In this document: piece after piece, positions 34,786 through 49,700 of the stretch
Layout of the letters: the number at the start of each line of letters is the position of its first letter
Position numbering within the stretch: position 1 is the stretch's first letter
Source: Argopecten irradians
Lineage: Eukaryota; Mollusca; Bivalvia; Pectinida; Pectinidae
Direction of reading: 5' to 3'
Length of the DNA stretch: 64,000 nt
Assembly (NCBI RefSeq): GCF_041381155.1
Contig: NC_091137.1
Location: forward strand, 21,311,655 to 21,375,654
Translations under genes and position numbers: made by a program
Notes under the pieces: model-generated
What the model was told of the DNA's origin: nothing
The model's input: the letters and a program-made list of their open reading frames with translations, nothing else
Database searches by the model: none

Positions 34786-37700
34786 CTGTAGCAGAGAAAA
34801 GGAAGAAAGAGTCACCAATGACAATTTGGAATTACATCATTGGATCTAAACAGCAATATAATATTAGTCATAAGGTCAGCATGTCTGTGTCCAGACGTAT
34901 GGTCCATTATGTTAGAAGCCCAGATCTTTTGTATCTGTCACATGACAGAGAACATTAGTTTTTGTGACAGTTTTTAAATATCCACTTAAAAACAATAAAA
35001 ACAAGCAAACATAAATTGATGGTCTAAGATAGGGTTACATCACCAAACAGCAATATTTCCTGTGGAAAATAAATTAACAGTGAAGATTCATTTCACTGTT
35101 TTGCTGTCTGGCGCTCTGAAAGTCAACTAATCACTGTAATTAGGACTAAAGAGAGTAACATAAGACAACCTGCGCTGGAAATTAACATCTGATTTATTCT
35201 AATTAAATTATTCAGAAGGTGATGATAAGTGTGGTATTGACAGTAAGCTAATAACTTTTGCAATTCAACAAAATTTTTGATCTCGTTTTACATTCACATT
35301 TCAAGACATTTCGGAAAAAAAAGAAACAAAAATGATTCAGATACAATTTTTTCCACACACTTATTGGACCATTGCTAAATCAAGACCTATAATCAGACTT
35401 AATCATAACTAAATCAGGACAACAGACTTATTGCAATATTATTAAATCAAGACCAAAGCCTTATTTGACCATTATTAAATCAAGACAACAGACTTATTGG
35501 TCCATTATAAGATGAAGACCACAGACTTATTTGACCATTATTGAATCGTTATTTAATCTAGACCATAGCCTTATTGGACCATTATTGAATTATTTGCGAG
35601 TTTTACGACCCATGGACAACTAAGGTCATTTAGGACCAAGTTAGGTCCAGACTTATTGGACCATTATCAAATCTGAGTCACAGACTTATTGGACCATTAT
35701 CAAATCTGGATCACAGATTAATTGGACCATTACTAAATCAGGACCATAGACTTATTGGACCATTATCAAATCTGGATCACAGATTTATTGGACCATTACT
35801 AAATCAGGACCATAGATTTATTGGACCATTACTAAATCAGGACCATAGACTTATTGGACCATTATCAAATCTGGATCACAGATTTATTGGACCATTACTA
35901 AATCAGGACCATAGATTTATTGGACCATTACTAAATCAGGACCATAGATTTATTGGACCATTACTAAATCTGGACCATAGATTTATTGGACCATTATTAA
36001 ATCTGGATCATGAACTTATTGGACCATTATTATTTTACCATTTTAATATAAGGACCATATGATTTATTGGACCATTACTAAATCAGGATCATAGATTTAT
36101 TGGACCATTACTAAATCAAGACCATAGACCATTATTTATTGGACCATTACTAAATCAGGACCATAGATTTATTGGACCATTACTAAATCAGGACCATAGA
36201 TTTATTGGACCATTACTAAATCAGGACCATAGATTTATTGGACCATTACTAAATCAAGACCATAGATTTATTGGACCATTACTAAATCAGGACCATAGAT
36301 TTATTGGACCATTACTAAATCAGGACCATAGATTTATTGGACTATTACTAAATCAGGACCATAGATATATTGGACCATTACTAAATATTGACAACAGGCT
36401 TATTGGATCGATTATTAAATGAGAACCACTAACTTATTCAGCCATTCATATTTCAAGACCACAGACTTAATGGTTCCTCATGGTTATCTGGACTCTGACT
36501 TATCAATCATGCCAGGCATTATGACCGATATTGAACCACTATAACAATGTGTGATTAGTCTGTTACTATTTCAGAGTCAGAACAGATTACATCATTTTAG
36601 GGCCTTCACGTGGTCATACTTGGAGAGGGTGTTTTAGTTTTAACCTACTGTTCAATACAAACTGTCAAAATCACCAAGACAATAAATATCACAAAAATAA
36701 AACCAAATAGGGTCAATGTTTTCATCATCACATTGAAGGTTAACTTTTGATTTTCACATACACTACTGTAACCTATATATATAAGGTGATTGCTAGTAAG
36801 CTTTAAATGAAGCCATATAGAATTATATACATGTATCAATATTGCAAGGAAAATTTACAATTCATATCTTGTCCTATCTTAACTGACATCATGTATAAAA
36901 ATGAATCTCCTGCATAAGTGTACAAAATCTACAAGCATCTTGTATAAAATTGTCTGAAATTAAAGTGTATCAATTGTACCGCCATCTTACCTTAGCTCCC
37001 CAGTTGATCAGCCAAGTTGGAATCATTCCTTTAGGATTATCATAATACTTCATAAATGCTGGAAAGACCACAGATGTATAGGAATTAGTAAGAATTTTAA
37101 ATAAATTGATAATATTTTCAATTTTAAATTTGTAATGAAATGAAATATAATATTAAAGTAAATATCAATCAAAAAGTTTGTAATTTTTAGTAAAACAAAG
37201 TGATAAAAAATTATGTTCCATGACACAGAGATGAAAATGGAAAATCTTAAAAAAGACTGAAATTTACTTTATTTTGTGAAAACTATATGGAATTACATGT
37301 ACAAGGTAGGCTGTTTTCTGAAAGTCTAAAAGGCTGAAATTAGCCAATCGGCTGAAGATTTTCATCCTTGAGTCAGTTATTTTTGTTGGGCTGTTACAAA
37401 ACCAAATATCCAAATTAAATTCATTAATTGGCAGCTCCAAGTTTTATTATGGCTAAAATTATGTTTTGTATCTATAATTAGGAGAGCTCACCTTTAGATC
37501 CCCCTTGACCATCTGTTGAGAGTACACAGCTCTGAAGATAATCATCAACTCGAATCACGCCACGCTTCTCCGGAACACTCAGACACTCGACACTCTTAGC
37601 CATAACAGCCCATACCTTGTTACCATCTATTGTCTGCATTTCCTTAAGTTCACGTAAATATATATACTGGCTCTTTGTTAAGGTTATACACTACCATAAA

Positions 37701-40700
37701 AACAGGTGTAATTTGCAAACATTTCTGTGCTAAAATTAAATTTGAAGTTGAGGGTGCACAAATTACATTGATATTGAAGACTTCAAAATGTTATGGAAAA
37801 AAGTCCATTCCCAAGGTCTATCGATCTTTGAATGTTGAAGTACCACTCTGTATATATATGGTAGGCATTTTATATGGTAAAAGGTATTAATTATGGTACA
37901 GACAATGCCTCACCTATTACCTAATCTAGGGTTAATTTGGGGGATATGTTATCACCACAATGCTTTGTTTCTATTTGTCCTGAAAATTCATAAGTGACTG
38001 ACTGAGAACATGGCTTCTACTGACAGCAAGAGATGTGTGTGCAGATATATATATATATATGTTTCATATCAACATTGATTATATCAAGGATTTATAAGTG
38101 AAGACGGTGACAAATCCTTCTCACTTATAAATCTTTGATTATATATACCATCGTGTACCTCTTGTGGTATAGTTAGTGTTTACAGCTATGGTCAACCTTT
38201 ATAAGGCTTCTGAAAAACAAGTTTCTTGATACACTTTATGTTAAATGAAGTGAATTTTAAAATACCAATAGAAAAATTATGCAATATTTAAGATTTACTA
38301 GATATAGTCTACAATAAATATATGATACTCAAATTTATAAGGATACATCTCTATTTGACATAGGAAATGGAAAATTCACATTCCAATAAATCAGCTTTCG
38401 TCCAGCATCTTCTTTTTCAAACAATTCTGAAAAAAGTAATAAGAATTAGCAATTTAGGCATTTCATAACTATTTTTTAATCAATCTCAATTAAAACTAGA
38501 CTTATGGAGACTAACTAAAACTACTAAGCAACTGTATTTTTCTTCTATGTTGTTGGTTTTTTTTACAGCAAAATTGCCCTTTTAACAACAAAAACTTTGT
38601 AAGTTACGCATATATATATGAAAGACTGAATAATCACTGTCACTAATATGACTGAAGGCAAGGCCTTATAGGGCGCAGCCAGGTGTTTTAATATGAATCA
38701 TGCACAGCACAGGACAAGCTAAGCTCTACTTGTTTATTCATTTTCTATTTCATATAGAAGACATAATTTAGAAATAAAAGGACACACTTTAAACTATAGA
38801 AGTATATAATGTAATGTAAACTCAAAGATATGAACTCAAAGATTTGGATTTATCTGTGTCCGCAGAGTGCCGCGTATGCGATTCCTATGATTTCGCGCCA
38901 TTTGTTGACGTAATGTGACGTCATGATTCCTTGTGCTCATCTTCGCCTTGGTGGATATTTTGACTGCATTCTATAGCTTTTAATTTTCAAAGTGTTATCA
39001 TTATTATTTAAAAAAATAATAAAAAATGTTTAATTATCCCTGTTATGCATTTGCATTTGTTAATAAATTGTGTATATATTTACTGGGGAGAGCAGTACTG
39101 TAGCAACGCACAACCTCCCCATATATATGTATGAAAAAATGGCTTCCGCAAACTGAAGCTTTACTCTGTCTAAATATCTAATTAATTATTCCTTGTAGAC
39201 TTTCGAAAACACATATATATCCCATCGATGCCTATACTCTAAATCTATGTAAATTTGAGTTGACGAGATAGACTTACCACAGACAAATGTATCCAACTGG
39301 ACATGGACACCTTTATTTTAAATCCATATATACTTAACACAGACATACTTGTAGGTAATATCCCATCGATGTCTATACTCTAAATCTATATTTATATACT
39401 TACCACAGACATAGGTATCCCATCGATGTCTATACTCTAAATCTATATTTATATACTTACCACAGACATAGGTATCCCATTGACGTCTATACTCTAAATC
39501 TATACTTATATACTTACCACAGACATAGGTATCCCATTGACGTCTATACTCTAAATCCATATATACTTGAGCACAAAGTTCTGGAGATACCCCAGCTAGG
39601 GTCCCATACACTTTGTATTTGTAGAGTCCTGATGTCTGCAAGCACAGAAAATGTAGTGTAATCATTATACCTATAGGATACAATATTGTAATAGGAGAGA
39701 AAAGTAATATTTTCATCCTTGTCATTGTTTGGACTCAAACTCTCAGTCCTTTGATCACAAGCTAATCTAAGGCCCAATAACTTTCCTGTGCAAAACAATA
39801 TGGTTTTTTAAAAATATTAATAACATCGGAAATAATATATTGATGGCCTAAAATGAGGTTACAACACGAAACATATGCAAGATTCCCTGCGTAATGTTTG
39901 ATTACAATGGTGAGTCATTTCACTGCTTTGCCATCTGGAGCAGTGATAGTCAACTACCGTACTGCAGTGATTTTTTTGGGGTGCATTTTGGGCCAAAATT
40001 TGGTCCAAAATTTGGCCCCTTCCCCTACAGAAATTTAGCTGTATTTTCCCAATTGTATGTAAATATTTTCCCAAATAAAGAAAGACCTCTGCTTAATATA
40101 TGCATATATATATACGTGTATATGCAGCTCAAGGAAGGAAAATGTAGTATTTTCCTAAATTAAAAGGTACAGGCCCCTGAAATGAGCATATACAAAAAAT
40201 CACTGCACTGAACATGTATTTAGGATGACGGCGGGAAACATAAGACGAAATGCATTATGAAAATTACCATTTTATTTATTTTGATCAAATTGTTGAGAAG
40301 GTGATGATACGTGTACTATTAACGGTAAATTAATAACTTTTGTGACTCAACAAAATTGAATTATCAATCTTTTTAACATTCCCATTTTAGAAATTCAAAG
40401 CGGTTTCGGAAAGGTAGTACGCCTTTAAAGTTAAAGTGTACACGGAACGGAAAATTATATTTTAATATGTAATTCTGTTTGATCTCCTGACAAGAATGTT
40501 GAAAACCGCATCAAAATCGGCCGTTTCAGTACCGAGATACCGCCATTCGAAGTGCCCGATTTTTACCTGTATATCGACTGCTAATCAGAGAATCGGCCGC
40601 TCACGCTGATTTGGGGAATAACCGGATGTGACGTCACGAGGACAACGGCAGTGAGCTGTTTGGTAGTGAGGTTATAGCGCAAAGGTGGACATATGTATTC

Positions 40701-43700
40701 CTGAAAAGGGGTTAGGTGAATTTTACAAATATATATAGTTGTGATGACGATTTGGTTATATATTTAGAAATATGGCAACTGAAATAAGGCTAAAATACAT
40801 ATGTATCAGCAGTCTGAATGCGTCACCTTATGTACCTTGTGTAAACTTTTATATATGCACGGCTCAGTACCTTTTTACTAGAGATCTATTCTCTGTTTTA
40901 ACAAATTACTAAATTATCAAACTTTGGGAATATTAAATTTTCACTATGTAATCTAAAAAGAGACAAATTCGGAAAATGATGGTCATATAATTATCCATTT
41001 GAATATGTTTCTGTATAAATAAAAATTCACTAGGCCTATGGATTTCAAGCACCAGCATAACGGAAAGAAAATGTATTAAATCAAATGTATTTCATAATTC
41101 AATACATGTAGATATCATAGACATAAATTATGAGAGTTTGAATTGATAATACATAATTCACTTATACATGTATACGTAGCTGTAACGTGTTTCTCTTCCT
41201 TTTTAAGCTATGTTAACGTGTGTTATAATTATTTATACAATCTTCAACAGTACATTATTGGTCATATCGTTTATCATTATTGGTATCATATAATGATCGA
41301 TATTGACCAAATTTACAAAGAATTGGATATCCGAATCTAGTAACTATCAGAAATATAAAAATTAATTACAATTGCATCTTTCTTTCTCGACATGCCATTT
41401 GTAAATAATTTGGCTGTTTCTGATATAAAAATACATATACATACATGTAACCAGAAACATATGTACATGTAAAAAATTAATGTATACATGCATGTTTCTG
41501 AAGTATATACATGTAGTGCTTGATACACTGGTTTTATGTATACCTATGCATGTATGAACTATGAACTGTATATTTTACTGAAATCGGGGATTTACAAGTG
41601 TATACAAATATGACATTATACAACAATCACATGATGGGTCATCGCTAACTTACCTGTGGACTGATATTTGGACATGTGACGTGTGCTTATCATAAACAAC
41701 AAAGCGTGACAGATCACTAAACACCTTTCTTACGTAATCTGGTTAGCCCCCTAATTAGCCAGGGTTACCCACGCGTTTTAGTTACTGCAGTATACAGATA
41801 TTTCGAAATTCTTTATTTCCGTAAGTATACAACTTATTGGAATATTAACATAAAATATACATATATACAATCAACAAGGGTAAACATTAAATTATCATAG
41901 ACAAATTGAAATGCACATATGTGATTAAGTGATTCTGCTGTTGTTTGCCTCAATTATGTACTTGCCTAATAAATTAAGATCTTTTATGTTATGTATTTAG
42001 CAATTCAATAACTTTGTAAACAGATGGCTTTACCCAAAAATAGTTTTTAATGTATTTTCTCCGAATATCTGAAAATTTTGGACAAATAAATAAAAAATGA
42101 TATTCATCTTCTATTTCGAAGAGTTCACAGTTTCTACATAATCTATTATTCCTTTCAACATTTCTATATCTACCTGTCTCGATTGCAAGATTATGAGCTG
42201 AAAGACGGAGTTTGGATACAGAAATTCTACGTTGTTTTGAAAGAGACTTCGTTAAATGAAATTGTAATGTTACGTCATCTACTAGATATCTAAAGAGATC
42301 ACATTTACTGGAAGTGCTTATTATTGCCAACAACAGTTGTTTTGTCTAATGATCAATTCGTTGTTTAATTAACGGAAGTAAAATGATATCAGCAGGAGAC
42401 TGCCTTAACCATATATAACCTAACCCAAGTTCAGATAGTTTCTGTTTAATAAACACTAAACAAGAGGCCCAGAGGGCCTGTATCGCTCACCTGGTTTGTA
42501 ATGCCAAGTAATGTTCTGCATACAGGTTCATTGTTTCTTTTCTGAATGAATTTTAATATTAACCTCTAAATCCCATATTGGGCCCAACCCCTCCTGCCCC
42601 CAGGGGGTCAGAGCCAAAATTTATACAAGTTCTGTTCCCCTTCCCCCAAGGATGTTTATGGCCAAATTTGGTCATAATCCAAGTAAAACTCTAGGACAAG
42701 TAGTGATTTATAGGATTTATCTCTATTTCCCCTATTGGGCCCCACCCGTCCTGCCCCCAGGTGACCAGAGCCAAAATTTATACAAGTTCTGTTCCCCTTC
42801 CAAAAGGATGTTTGTGGCCAAATTTGGTTACATTCCATGCAGAACTCTATGACTAGTAGCGATTTAAAGGATTTACCTCTATTTCCTCTATAGGGCCCCA
42901 CCTCTCCTGCCCCCCGGGTGTCAGAGCCAAAATTTATACAAGTTCTGTTCCCCTTCCCCCAAGGATGTTTGTGGCCAAATTTGGTTACAATCCATGCAGA
43001 ACTCTATGACTAGTAGCGATTTAAAGGATTCACTTCTATTTCCCCTATTGGGCCCCGCCCCTCCTGCCCCGGGGGATCAGAGCCAAAATTTATACAAGTT
43101 CTGTTCCCCTTCCCCCAAGGATGTTTGTAGCCAAATTTGGTTACAATCCATGTAGAACTCTAGGACAAGTAGCGATTTAAAGGATTTACCTCTATTTCCC
43201 CTATTGGGCCCCGCCCCTCCTGCCCCCCGGGGACCAGAGTTAAAATTTATACAAGTTCTGTTCCCCCTCGCCCAAGGATGTTTGTGGCCAAATTTGGTTA
43301 CAATTCATGTAGAACTCTATGACTAGTAGCGATTTAAAGGATTTACCTCTATTTCCCCTATTGGGCCCCACCCCTCCTGCCCCCGTGGGGTCAGAGCCAA
43401 AATTTATACAAGTTTTATTCCCCTTCCCCAAAGGATGTTTGTGGCCAAATTTGGTTACATTCCATTCAGAACTCTATGACTAGTAGCGATTTAAAGGATT
43501 TACCTCTATTACCCCTATTGGGCCCCGCCCCTCCTGCCCCCGGGGACCAGAGCCAAAATTTATACAAGTTCTGTTCCCCTTCCCCCAAGGATGTTTGTGG
43601 CCAAATTTGGTTACATTCCATTCAGAACTCTATGACTAGTAGCGATTTAAAGGATTTACCTCTATTTCCCCTATTGGGCCCAGCGCCTCCTGCCCCCGTG

Positions 43701-46700
43701 GGGTCAGAGCCAAAATTTATACAAGTTCTGTTCCCCCTCCCCCAAGGATGTTTGTGGCCAAATTTGGTTACAAATCATGAAGAACTCTATGACTAGTAGC
43801 GATTTAAAGGATTTACCTCTATTTCCCCTATTGGGCCCCGCCCCTCCTGCCCCCGGGGGGTCAGAGCCAAAATTTATAAAAGTTCTGTTCCCCTTCCCAA
43901 AAGGATGTTTGTGGCCAAATATGGTTACATTCCATTCAGAACTCTATGACTAGTAGCTATTTAAAGGATTTACCTCTATTACCCCTATTGGGCCCCGCCC
44001 CTCCTGCCCCTTGGGGATCAGAGCCAAAATTTATACAAGTTCTGTTCCCCTTCCCCCAAGGATGTTTGTGGCCAAATTTGGTTACAATTCATGTAGAACT
44101 CTATGACTAGTAGCGATTTAAAGGATTTACCTCTATTTCCCCTATTGGGCCCCACCCCTCCTGCCCCCGTGGGGTCAGAGCCAAAATTTATACAAGTTTT
44201 GTTCCCCTTCCCCCAAGGATGTTTGTGGCTAATTTTGGTTACAATCCATGCAGAACTCTAGGACAAGTAGCGATTTAAAGGATTTACCTCTATTTCCCCT
44301 ATTGGGCCCCGCCCCTCCTGCCCCCGAGGGGTCAGAGCCAAATTTTATACAAGTTCTTTTCCCCCTCCCCCAAGGATGTTTGTGGTCAAATTTGGTTACA
44401 ATCCATGCAGAACTCTAGGACAAGTAGCGATTTATAGGATTTACCTCTATTTCCCCTATTGGGCCCCGCCCCTCCTGCCCCCGGGGGATCAGAGCCAAAA
44501 TTTATACAAGTTCTGTTCCCCTTCCCCCAAGGATGTTTGTGGCCAAATTTGGTTACATTCCATTCAGAACTCTATGACTAGTAGCGATTTAAAGGATTTA
44601 CCTCTATTTCCTCTATTGGGCCCAGCGCCTCCTGCCCCCGTGGGGTCAGAGCCAAAATTTATACAAGTTCTGTTCCTACTCCCCCAAGGATGTTTGTGGC
44701 CAAATTTGGTTACAAATCATGAAGAACTCTATGACTAGTAGCGATTTAAAGGATTTACCTCTATTTCCCCTATTGGGCCCCGCCCCTCCTGCCCCCGGGG
44801 GGTCAGAGCCAAAATTTATAAAAGTTCTGTTCCCCTTCCCAAAAGGATGTTTGTGGCCAAATATGGTTACATTCCATTCAGAACTCTATGACTAGTAGCG
44901 ATTTAAAGGATTTACCTCTATTTCCCGTATTGGGCCCCGCCCCTCCTGCCCCCGGGGGATCAGAGCCAAAATTTATACAAGTTCTGTTCCCCTTCCCCCA
45001 AGGATGTTTGTGGCCAAATTTGGTTACAATTCATGTAGAACTCTATGACTAGTAGCGATTTAAAGGATTTACCTCTATTACCCCTATTGGGCCCCACCCC
45101 TCCTGCCCCCGTGGGGTCAGAGCCAAAATTTATACAAGTTTTGTTCCCCTTCCCCCAAGGATGTTTGTGGCTAATTTTGGTTACAATCCATGCAGAACTC
45201 TAGGACAAGTAGCGATTTAAAGGATTTACCTCTATTTCCCCTATTGGGCCCCGCCCCTCCTGCCCCCGAGGGGTCAGAGCCAAATTTTATACAAGTTCTG
45301 TTCCCCCTCCCCCAAGGATGTTTGTGGTCAAATTTGGTTACAATCCATGCAGAACTCTAGGACAAGTAGCGATTTATAGGATTTACCTCTATTTCCCCTA
45401 TTGGGCCCCGCCCCTCCTGCCCCCGGGGGGTCAGAGCCAAAATTTATACAAGTTCTGTTCCCCTTCCCCCAAGGATGTTTGTGGCCGAATTTGGTTACAA
45501 TCCATGCAGAACTCTATGACTAGTAGCGATTGAAAGGAAATGTTGACGGACAGACGGACGCCGACGGACGCCGACGGACGACGGACGCCGCGCCATGACA
45601 TAAGCTCACCGGCCCTTCGGGCCAGGTGAGCTAAAAATTATGTTTTGGATGTACTTTTTCAGTTTCCTTAAAAAAGAACTGATATATTTCCTTCAAAATA
45701 CAGTTATTACTATTCAATAGTTTAAACCAATACTTGAAGGCTTTGAAGATTTGTTGATTTACCAAGGGAAAACGACCACGTTCATAATAAACCATTGCAT
45801 TACAAGTTGATTTTTTTACACATAAAATATTTTTACAAAATTCTATATGAACCTTTTCAACTTCATCAGCTTTAAATCCCGCCCATGTTTCACAAGCATA
45901 ATGAAGGATGCTAACAATATATGTATCAAATAAATGTAATAAAGTTTTAATATTGAAATTTTCTTGATTGCACTTTGCCCGCAGGGCAAAAACGGCCTTG
46001 CGAGCTTGACTAGCTACGTGTTTAATAGTGGTTTTGAACTTGTTATTAAATCGTAGTCAAACGCCTAAATAACAAAATTCATCAACAACTGAAATACCGT
46101 TTCCTTCATATGTCCATGATTCCGATTCCTTGATATTCCCACCATTTCGAAAAACTACAATTTTGGTCTTTTCAGTGTTAACAGTTAGCTTCCATCTTTT
46201 AGTGTAATCACATAAACAATTAAGCAAACTTTGTAAACCTTCGACAGATTCAGAGAAAAGAACCAAATCATCGGCATATAAAAGTAAAAATAGACTGAGA
46301 TCACCGAATTCGTATGTACTTGCACCATTTTCAATAAAACTATTTTCAAAATCATTTATAAACATGGACAAGGACATAGTCATTCAGATCCCCCACCAAT
46401 GGAGATATCAAAGCTGCAGGAAGTTGAGCTAAAGAATGATGGAGTATAATTCAAGTAGAGCGGGGCTGCAATTGTTAAATCAGGTATACAGCCTTGACAT
46501 TTATATTAGACTATATACACAAAGATGGGTGGAGTTTTGCAAAGTAACATTTACCATTTACCATGATATTTTCAGCAATGTTTCCATGGTAACGGAAAAA
46601 GTGCAAAAAATGAAAACCTAAAAATAGCAAAAGGTACTACTAGACCATAAAAAGAATGTGTCTATGAAGTTTCGTGGAAATATCTCTGCTGGTTTTAGAG

Positions 46701-49700
46701 TTATGCTCCGGAAATGAACCTGCTACAAAAATATGATATTTTCAGCAATGTTTCTATGGTTACAGAAAAAAGCACAAAAAGTGAAAACCTAAAAATAGCA
46801 AAAGGCACTACTAGACCATAAGAACAATGTGTCTATGAAATTTCAAGGAAATATCTCTGCTGGTTTTAGAGTTGTGCTCCGGAAACAATTCATACACAAA
46901 AATCTGCCATTTTCAGCAATGTTTCCATGGTTACAGAAAAAAGTACAAAAAGTGGAAACCTTAAAATAGCATAAGGCACTACTAGACCATAAGACTAATG
47001 TACCTATGGAGTTCCGTGCATATATCTCAACCGGTTTTCCAGTTATGCTGCGGCAACGAACCTGGTACAAAAATATGATATTTTCAGCAATGTTTCCATG
47101 GTTACGGAAAAAGTGCAAAAAATGAAAACCTAAAAATAGCAAAAGGCACTACTAGACCATAAGAACAATGTGTCTATGAAGTTTCATGGAAATATCTCTG
47201 CTGGTTTTAGAGTTGTGCTCCGGAAACGATTCTTGCACAAAAATCTGCCATTTTCAGCAATGTTTCCATGGTTACAGAAAAAAGTACAAAAAAGTGAAAA
47301 CCTTTAAATAGCAAAAGGCACTACTAGACCATAAGACCAATGTGTCTATGAAGTTTCGTGGAAATATCTCTTCTGGTTTTAGAGTTATGCTCCGGAAACG
47401 AACCTGGTACAAAAATATGATATTTTCAGCAATGTTTCCATGGTTACGGTAAAAATGCAAAAAATTAAAACCTAAAAATAGCAAAAGGCACTACTAGACC
47501 ATAAGACCAATGTGTGTATGAAGTTTTGTGGAAATATCTCTACTGGTTTTAGAGTTATGCTCCGGAAACAATTCGTATGGACGGACGGACGGACGGAACC
47601 CATTTGTATATTTATATATAAAAAGAGTAGAGGGGATAAGATTTCCCCTTGCATCAATCCAATATGACTAGTAAAACAAGAGGCCCAGAGGGCCTGTATT
47701 GTTCACCTGTTTTTTTGTTAGTAATTATCACAAGACTCTGACAATTAGAAAAATAAGCAAAATTGACTCCCAAAGTTTAATTTTGAATCACAATCATACA
47801 ATGATGCTATTGATACCATACAAATATGCTATCCAATACATAGGTTCAGAGACAAAGTAATTTATATGAAAATAGTAGCCTAATTGACCTTTTTGACCTC
47901 GCATCTATATAGCTATTGCCGTTTAAGGCCCCAGGGGTCAGCCCTATCATTTGTACAATTTCAAATCCCAACCCTATAAGGATGCTAACATTGCATTATA
48001 AGTGCTCTTCCATTCTTAGTTGCAGAGAAGAAGTCGTTTATATGGAAATAGCTAAATTGACCCCTTTTGACATCACCCTTCAGGCCCCCGGGGTTCAGCC
48101 CCATCATTTGCAAAATTTTGAATCCAAACCCTATAAGGATGTAACCATTGCATTATGAGCGCAATCCCATGTTAAGTTGCAGAGAAAAAGTCATTTATAT
48201 GGAAATTGAGCACTTTTGACCCCGCCCCTCAGGCCCCGGGGGTCAGCCCTATCATTTGCTCAATTTGGAATCCCCACACTATAAGGATGCTACCATTGCA
48301 TTATGGGTGCTATACCACGCTTAGTTGCAGAGAAGAAGTCGTTTATATGGAAATAGCCAAATTGACCCCTTTTGACCCCGCCCCTCAGGCCCCCGGGGAG
48401 TCAGCCCCATCATTTGCACAATTTGGAATCCCCACCCTGTAAGGATGCTACCATTGCATAATGGGTGCTATACCATGCTTAGTTGCAGAGAAGAAGTCGT
48501 TTATATGGAAATAGCCAAATTGACCCCTTTTGACCCCGCCCCTCAGGCCCCCCGGGGTCAGCCCCATCATTTGTACAATTTTGAATCCCCACCCTATAAC
48601 GATACTACAATTGCATTATGAGTGCTATCTCATGCTTAGTTTCAGAGAAGAAGTCGTTTATATGGAAATAGCCAAACTGACCTCATTTGACCCTGCCCCT
48701 CAGGCCCCCGGGGAGTCAGCCCCATCGTTTGTACAATTTTGAATCCCCACCCTATAAGGATGCTACCATTGCATTATGGGTGCTATCCTATGCTTGGTTT
48801 CAGAGAAGAAGTCGTTTATTTGGAAATAGCCAAATTGACCCCTTTTGGCCCCGCCCCTCAGGCCCCTGGGGGGTCAGCCCCATCATTTGTACAATTTTCA
48901 GTTAGTAGCCCATAAGGATGCTACCAGTCAAATTTTGTTGAAATCCGACCAGCGGTTATGGAGAAGAAGTCGATTGTTGACAGACGACGGACGCGGGACG
49001 CCGGACGCCGGACGCCGGACGCCGGACGCTGCGGTATCCCATAAGCTCACCTCGGTCCTTTGGACCAGGTGAGCTAAAAATCAGAACATTTCCCATTCAC
49101 AAAAACACATTATTTTACAAATGAATACAGACCCTTAATAACTTTCAAGAATTTCCCTCTGATGCCCAGTTTGATTAACTTATACCATAAACTTACTCTA
49201 TCAACAAAGTCGAATGCTTTCCGAAAATCAACAAAACAGCAATATAATCTTTTTTTGGTTGATAAAGATTTGGAAATTATAGATTGTAAAGCAAAAATTG
49301 CATCAACTGTACTTAAACCCGATCGGAAACCAAACTGCGCATCCGTAAGAATTTCTGGATCAGAACAAACATTTGCAAGTCGTTACAGTATACAGATAAA
49401 GAGATTAACGCAGCACGACACTGGCTAATTCTGCTTTTGATACTTGATATCTGCTATTTGGAGTATAGACGTACACATCTTCAGTCTCATTTTTTATCGT
49501 CTGACCCGTGTATGATTTATTTTTCAAGTAAAGACACCAATGAATGAGCTTGAGCGAAATATCAACAAGTCGTCGGATGTACTGTATTATATGAAAGCTG
49601 AATGTGTTTCGTCAAAAAACAAATGGGTCTAAAAATATCACTCCTGCTAAATAATAAATATTTGTAATATGCCAGTTTTCAAAACTTGGTATATTGAATT

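Larger units (their letters stand above)
41940..49437 (-). pseudogene. Non-LTR retrotransposon RT, one copy split into four parts by three insertions
   Basis: Read on the - strand, four segments form one protein in order. 49437-49076 gives TDAQFGFRSGLSTVDAIFAL and FVDFRKAFD (catalytic Asp). 47675-47602 gives SHIGLMQGEILSPLLF. 46383-45640 gives LLYADDLVLFSES (the YADD box) and then the thumb with ASQARKAVFALRAKC and CKNILCVKKSTCNAMVYYE. 42458-41940 gives the C-terminal ISVSKLRLSAHNLAIETGRY and CRNCELFEIEDEYHFLFICP. Each break coincides with the end of a tandem-repeat element. Stops and frame shifts make it inactive. The clade is CR1/jockey-like at a guess. It lies in intron 1 of the PCTP-like gene, in the same orientation as the gene. 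Confidence 0.85.

Noticed and set aside
42652..45533. Several proline-rich 60-120-codon frames
   Set aside because: They are the ~156-bp tandem core of the pearl-like element read in one frame, recurring with the repeat.
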